The translations under genes were made by a program, and so were the position numbers. DNA of 8,749 nt, taken from NCBI GenBank assembly GCA_051960215.1, contig JBQCEN010000305.1:1-8749 (forward strand), given 5' to 3'. The notes beneath the pieces were generated by a model that saw only the letters and a list, made by a program, of their open reading frames with translations, searched no databases and was not told the origin of the DNA. The stretch comes from Pararhizobium_B sp051960215. Lineage in GTDB: Bacteria; Pseudomonadota; Alphaproteobacteria; Rhizobiales; Rhizobiaceae. How positions within the stretch are numbered: the first letter of the stretch is position 1; every line of letters starts with the position of its first letter. Of the stretch, positions 7,620-8,749 are shown one piece after another.

Positions 7620-8749
7620 TCCTGCGCCCAATCCTTCGGCTGTTCGAGACCTGGGTCGACCCCTATCGGCGCGACAGCGACCTGCGCCCGCCGGGCACCG
7701 CGTTCCGCTTCCTCTGGCACTATGTCGGCCAGGCGAAGCTGCCGTTCCTGATGATGCTGGTCCTCGGCGGCCTCGTCGCCCTGCTCGAAGCCGCGCTCTT
7801 CTATTTCGTCGGGCGTCTCGTCGACGTGCTCGATGCGACGAACCGAGCCGAAGGCTGGCACGGGCTTCTCGCCGGGCATGGTCCGGAGCTCGCCGTCATG
7901 CTCTTCGTCGTGCTGATCGGGCGCTTCGTCGTTGTCGCGCTCTCGGCGCTCGTCGAGGAGCAGACGATCGTGCCGGGCTTCTACAACCTCGTGCGCTGGC
8001 AGGCCTATGCGCATGTCGCGCGGCAGAACCTCGCCTTCTTCCAGAACGATTTCTCCGGCCGCATCGTCGCCAAGGTCTGGCAGGCGGGGCAGGCGACGGG
8101 CGACTTCATGATCTCGCTGCTGCAGGTTGCCTGGTTCATCATCATCTATACCGTCACGACCATCGCGCTGATCGCCCGGCTCGACTGGCGGCTTGCCGGC
8201 ATCGTCGCCGTGTGGATCGTCGTCTTCGCCGGCGTGGCGCGCTATTTCGTGCCGCGCATCCGCCGCTATTCGAAGGCCAGTGCGGAGGCGTCGTCGATGC
8301 TGAACGGCCGGCTCGTCGACAGCTACGCCAACGTCCAGACGCTGAAGCTCTTCGGCCGGGCCGAGGAGAACGACCACTATGTCCGCGAGGGCTTCGACCG
8401 CTTCTTCGCATCCGTCGTGCCGTTCACCCGCCATCTGACCGGCGTCAGGGCGAGCCTCGGGCTGCTTTCGGGCATCATGATGACGGCAATCGCGGTCTTC
8501 GCCATCGAACTCTGGCTCGAGGGGCTCGTCACCGTCGGTTCGGTCGCCTTCACCATGTCGCTGGTCCTGAGGCTCAACATGCTGTTCGGGCGGATGATGG
8601 CGCAGATGAACGGCCTCATGCGCAACTACGGCACGATCCAGAACTCGATGGACCTGATCGCCAAGCCGATCGGCCTCGTCGACCGCCCGGATGCGGGGGC
8701 GCTCGTCGTCGCGCGGCCCGAGCTCCGCTTCGAGCACGTCGCCTTCCAC
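7616..8749 (+). CDS. Second half-size ABC exporter, 3'-truncated by the window edge
   Basis: The first 378 residues of an inner-membrane ABC exporter half, open to the right edge. Membrane spans are visible near residues 43-70, 92-112, 163-205 (two) and in the 280-320 region. The ATPase domain is just beginning (LRFEHVAFH, about 370-378), so Walker A and later motifs lie outside. It is clearly paralogous to the exporter at 3872: both start with a short amphipathic segment then a WHY motif (LWHY here, CWHY there), and share F-F-x-N-[DE]-F-[AS]-G-R, DWRLA, RYFVPR and GR[LV]VDSY-N. ATG 7616 overlaps the MFS stop, so it is probably co-transcribed with the MFS pump. Paralogous halves this close often form heterodimers, but homodimers cannot be excluded. 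The substrate is unknown. Confidence 0.9.
   Translation, partial: MILRPILRLFETWVDPYRRDSDLRPPGTAFRFLWHYVGQAKLPFLMMLVLGGLVALLEAALFYFVGRLVDVLDATNRAEGWHGLLAGHGPELAVMLFVVLIGRFVVVALSALVEEQTIVPGFYNLVRWQAYAHVARQNLAFFQNDFSGRIVAKVWQAGQATGDFMISLLQVAWFIIIYTVTTIALIARLDWRLAGIVAVWIVVFAGVARYFVPRIRRYSKASAEASSMLNGRLVDSYANVQTLKLFGRAEENDHYVREGFDRFFASVVPFTRHLTGVRASLGLLSGIMMTAIAVFAIELWLEGLVTVGSVAFTMSLVLRLNMLFGRMMAQMNGLMRNYGTIQNSMDLIAKPIGLVDRPDAGALVVARPELRFEHVAFH

Noticed and set aside
6219..7631. 470-codon minus-strand frame opposite the MFS gene
   Set aside because: Low-complexity charged sequence, an antisense shadow of a well-supported MFS protein.
7352..8749. 465-codon minus-strand frame opposite the second ABC exporter
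   Set aside because: Same composition artefact; the plus strand encodes a recognisable ABC membrane domain.

Overview
The window reads as a chromosomal segment of a high-GC alphaproteobacterium, most likely of the order Hyphomicrobiales (Rhizobiales). This rests on strong G/C bias at third codon positions, protein sequences typical of that group (class II tRNA nucleotidyltransferase, HemF, DUF1059, Phd/VapC pair, rhizobial-type half-size ABC exporters) and a short palindromic intergenic repeat of the kind scattered through rhizobial genomes. The genus cannot be named from the sequence.

Layout. At 1-1111 (+) lies the 3' part of a CCA tRNA nucleotidyltransferase gene whose last ~30 codons run through a two-hairpin palindromic repeat. 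Three minus-strand units face it: a small DUF1059 protein (1118-1309), a VapC-type PIN toxin broken by a one-base frameshift (1395-1780), and its Phd/YefM-type antitoxin (1777-2025). The minus-strand hemF (2119-3030), oxygen-dependent coproporphyrinogen III oxidase of heme synthesis, follows. It is divergent from an uncharacterised 86-residue protein (3178-3438, +). The spacer between them has a set of ACCTG/CAGGT half-sites and a GC-rich hairpin.

The stretch 3439-3871 holds no recognised gene, but contains a possible 28-codon small ORF (3557-3643) with a perfect Shine-Dalgarno sequence. The right half is a transporter block: a complete half-size ABC exporter (3872-5731, +), a minus-strand MarR-family regulator (5757-6209), a divergent MFS exporter (6330-7619, +) and a second half-size ABC exporter (from 7616, +), which overlaps the MFS stop codon by ATGA and leaves the window just before its Walker A motif. 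The two ABC proteins are clear paralogues through their membrane domains and could form a heterodimer. The MarR-MFS pair sits between them, with a candidate operator and a hairpin in the divergent spacer.

No CRISPR array, rRNA, tRNA, IS transposase or phage gene was seen. I found no convincing new defence or biosynthetic system. The points most worth a second look are the frameshifted toxin with an intact antitoxin, the repeat that extends the cca reading frame, the small ORF, and the efflux locus with a regulator and MFS pump between two ABC half-transporters.
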